A DNA stretch of 41,139 nt from Chloroflexota bacterium (GTDB lineage Bacteria; Chloroflexota; Limnocylindria; Limnocylindrales; CSP1-4), in assembly GCA_025935925.1 (NCBI GenBank), contig JAICUI010000001.1:141605-182743 (forward strand). The letters are read 5' to 3'. Positions 39,379 to 41,139 of the stretch are shown here, in pieces. Position numbers and translations under genes: made by a program. Position 1 is the stretch's first letter; every line of letters begins with the position of its first letter. The notes under the pieces were generated by a model. The model made no database searches, had not been told where the DNA came from, and worked only from the letters and a program-made list of their open reading frames with translations.

Positions 39379-41139
39379 GTGAGCCAGCCCGTCCTCCGGC
39401 TCGTCCTCGCGGTCTCGCTCGTCACGGCGACCGCGCTCCCGCCGTCGGCGCCCGCCTCCCTCGCGGGCGCGACCGTCGGAACGCCATCGACCGGGTCGTG
39501 GACCGTGCTGGGCGAGTCGCGGGTCAGCCCGAAGCCCACGAGCGTTGCGACGCGGAGCCGCGAGCCGATCGTCACGGCGCATCCGTTCGACGCGGCGCGG
39601 CTCGCGGTCGTCTACGCCGCGGGTCCCGGCGAGGACAGCCACCCCGTCATCCGGATCAGCCACGACACCGGCCGGACATGGGCAACGGTGGCGGGCCGGC
39701 CGCGCGGTGGCGGGAGCCACCCGATGGTCGCGTGGGGCGTCGGCCCGGCCGGCAGGGCGCGCCTGTTCTACACGGCGATGACCGGCAGCCCGGACGACTA
39801 CCACTTCGCCGTGAGCTCGAGCGACGACGAGGGCCGGACGTGGCGGCTCCGGTACATCGCGAACCGGACGCGCGGCTGGTTCGGCGGCATCGAGGACATC
39901 GCCGTCGACACGAACCGAGCGAGCCCGGCCTACGGCGCCGTCTACCTCGCGTACAACTGGCCGAAGGACCCGGCTCGTGGGACTGGGCTCCACGTCGTCG
40001 CGTCCCGCGACTTCGGCCGCACCTGGTCCGAGACCGAGGTGCCGAAGCTCGCGCCGCCGACGGGCTACCCCGATGCCTGGCGGATCGCCTACAAGCTGAC
40101 GACGTCGCCCGACGGCTCGGCGTATGTCGCCGGGTACCAGCTCGACCTTCGGCGCTGGCGCTTCGACTGCCCGTTCTGCAAGGGCGGCAGCGCGAACATC
40201 GGGCGGCTTGCGTTCGGGGTCGCGCGGCTGGCGTTCGATCGGTCGACCGGGCGGATCACGCATGGCGCGAACGTGCTCGCCACCAAGCTGCCGGAGACGC
40301 AGTGGAACCTCGGGTACACGCCCGAGCTGAAGGGCGTGAACGTGGGTCTCGCCGAGCCGTGCTGGGCGACGGGCCTCGTCGTCGACGACGGCGGCCGCAT
40401 CTACTCCGCGGTCGCGAGCGACGGGCGGATCCGGATCGTGACCAGCGACGACCGCGGCCGGACGTGGCGCACGCGTCTCCTTCCGGTGCCGCCGTCCGTG
40501 AACGGCCGGGCGCAGCGGTCGATGCGCCCCGAGCTGGTGGCCGGGAAGGGGTTCGTGGCGGTGCTGTTCCACACGGTCGATGCATCAGGGATGTCGCGGA
40601 CGGTCGGTAACGCGGCCGCGGTCACGTTCGATCGTGGCGCGACGTGGGTCGGACCCGGCGCGCTGAATGGGTCGAGGTGGAAGGTTGCGCCGATCATCGC
40701 TCGGTACAACGGCCCCGGGCTCCGCGACGAGGCGACGCTCCTCGCGGACGGCCGGACGATCTATTTCGCGTACGGCGATGGCCGCGACGGGCTGTCGGCC
40801 GCGTTCGGCGCGCGGATCCGCGTGACGCCGCCGACGCCCACGCCGACGCCCACGCCGACGCCCACCGCCACGCCGACTCCGATGGGGACATCGACTGCGA
40901 CCGTGACGCCGACTCCCACGGGGACGCCGGCGCCCACCGGGACACCGACTGCCACCCCGGTCGCGACGCCGACCGCCAGCCCGGTCGCGACGCCGACCGC
41001 GAGCCCGGTCGCGACGCCGTCGCCGACGCCTGTGCCGAACGCGGATCCGACGCCAACGCCATCGCCGACGGCAACGCCTTCGCCGACGTCGTCGCCGACG
41101 CCTTCGCCGACGTCGTCGCCGACGCCGACCCAGACGGCG
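39379..41139 (+). CDS. Secreted Asp-box (sialidase-like) protein with Pro-Thr tail, 3' truncated
   Basis: This frame is open from GTG 39379 to the window end (587 codons). The signal peptide (1-30) has a hydrophobic core [17 protein letters not shown]. Residues about 45-480 look like a six-bladed sialidase/BNR propeller. Five Asp-boxes (S/T-x-D-x-G-x-T-W) are at 94-101 (SHDTGRTW), 148-155, 209-216 (SRDFGRTW), 356-363 (SDDRGRTW) and 416-423 (TFDRGATW). A CPFC cysteine pair is at 264-267. From about 483 the chain is a Thr-Pro/Ser-Pro stalk that leaves the window, so a cell-wall or membrane anchor may follow. No sialidase Arg triad was identified; function unknown. CACACT lies seven bases upstream. 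Confidence 0.85.
   Translation, partial: MSQPVLRLVLAVSLVTATALPPSAPASLAGATVGTPSTGSWTVLGESRVSPKPTSVATRSREPIVTAHPFDAARLAVVYAAGPGEDSHPVIRISHDTGRTWATVAGRPRGGGSHPMVAWGVGPAGRARLFYTAMTGSPDDYHFAVSSSDDEGRTWRLRYIANRTRGWFGGIEDIAVDTNRASPAYGAVYLAYNWPKDPARGTGLHVVASRDFGRTWSETEVPKLAPPTGYPDAWRIAYKLTTSPDGSAYVAGYQLDLRRWRFDCPFCKGGSANIGRLAFGVARLAFDRSTGRITHGANVLATKLPETQWNLGYTPELKGVNVGLAEPCWATGLVVDDGGRIYSAVASDGRIRIVTSDDRGRTWRTRLLPVPPSVNGRAQRSMRPELVAGKGFVAVLFHTVDASGMSRTVGNAAAVTFDRGATWVGPGALNGSRWKVAPIIARYNGPGLRDEATLLADGRTIYFAYGDGRDGLSAAFGARIRVTPPTPTPTPTPTPTATPTPMGTSTATVTPTPTGTPAPTGTPTATPVATPTASPVATPTASPVATPSPTPVPNADPTPTPSPTATPSPTSSPTPSPTSSPTPTQTA

Noticed and set aside
39039-40610. 523-codon plus-strand frame at the end of the window
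   Set aside because: The adjacent frame starting at 39379 carries the signal peptide and five Asp-boxes and is open to the end; this one is its shadow.
40694-41074. Minus-strand open frames rich in Ser/Val/Gly opposite the Thr-Pro tail
   Set aside because: They are the antisense of a simple Pro-Thr repeat.

Overview
This is a very GC-rich, densely coded chromosomal segment from a free-living aerobic bacterium. There are about 43 protein genes on both strands, no RNA genes, no insertion sequences and no CRISPR array. Several features suggest a soil or sediment lineage of Chloroflexota (Limnocylindria/Ellin6529-like) or a deep Actinobacteriota relative: a primary sigma factor with long acidic N-terminus, many lipoproteins with Thr/Pro/Ala-rich linkers, a group II truncated globin, an Rv2578c-like radical SAM protein, DUF3558- and PF03640-type lipoproteins, and many apparently leaderless genes. 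The taxonomic guess rests on gene style only.

Layout. 1-6000: the 3' part of a CrtI/PYROXD2-type oxidoreductase, a 750-base repeat-rich non-coding stretch, an AlkA-like DNA glycosylase, small lipoproteins, a YdeI-like protein, a four-helix membrane protein and a VOC protein. 6096-12964 (minus strand): a tyrosine-degradation block, hpd - DUF2269 - fumarylacetoacetase - broken TolB-like gene - hmgA. It runs directly into a partner-switching stress module of RsbW-like kinase, STAS antagonist and SpoIIE/RsbU-type phosphatase. 13124-15554 (plus): DinB-like, ApbE-like and aquaporin genes. 15906-19123 (minus): rpoD/sigA, inorganic pyrophosphatase and a type II HAD dehalogenase. 19293-25076: a GlsB-like membrane protein, aldehyde dehydrogenase, secreted S1 protease, YbaK deacylase, secreted C39-like protein and tandem-ACT protein. 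25080-29691: a DUF2723 glycosyltransferase-like membrane protein coupled to a lipoprotein, a second DinB, radical SAM and an EamA exporter. 29882-33996: a Rieske oxygenase overlapped by a HEAT-repeat gene, a phosphotransferase, a globin and an alpha/beta hydrolase. 34029-41139: a large LuxR/LAL regulator, DUF4242 and DUF3558 genes, lipoprotein HtrA, and a secreted Asp-box protein that runs off the window.

How the genes work together. Hpd turns 4-hydroxyphenylpyruvate into homogentisate, HmgA opens the ring, and the FAH-family enzyme makes fumarate and acetoacetate. No maleylacetoacetate isomerase or tyrosine aminotransferase is seen here. The RsbW/RsbV/RsbU set should control an alternative sigma factor encoded elsewhere.

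The most interesting signals are non-coding. (a) The rpoD promoter is surrounded by three palindromes, one matching a CsoR-type operator. (b) A perfect 13-bp palindrome sits between a -10-like box and the hmgA start and covers its Shine-Dalgarno sequence. (c) About 13 genes have a TANNNT-like box 6-8 bases before the start codon and no Shine-Dalgarno, which suggests widespread leaderless transcription. (d) Strong GC hairpins without U-tracts follow several genes. I did not find a clearly new multi-gene system.
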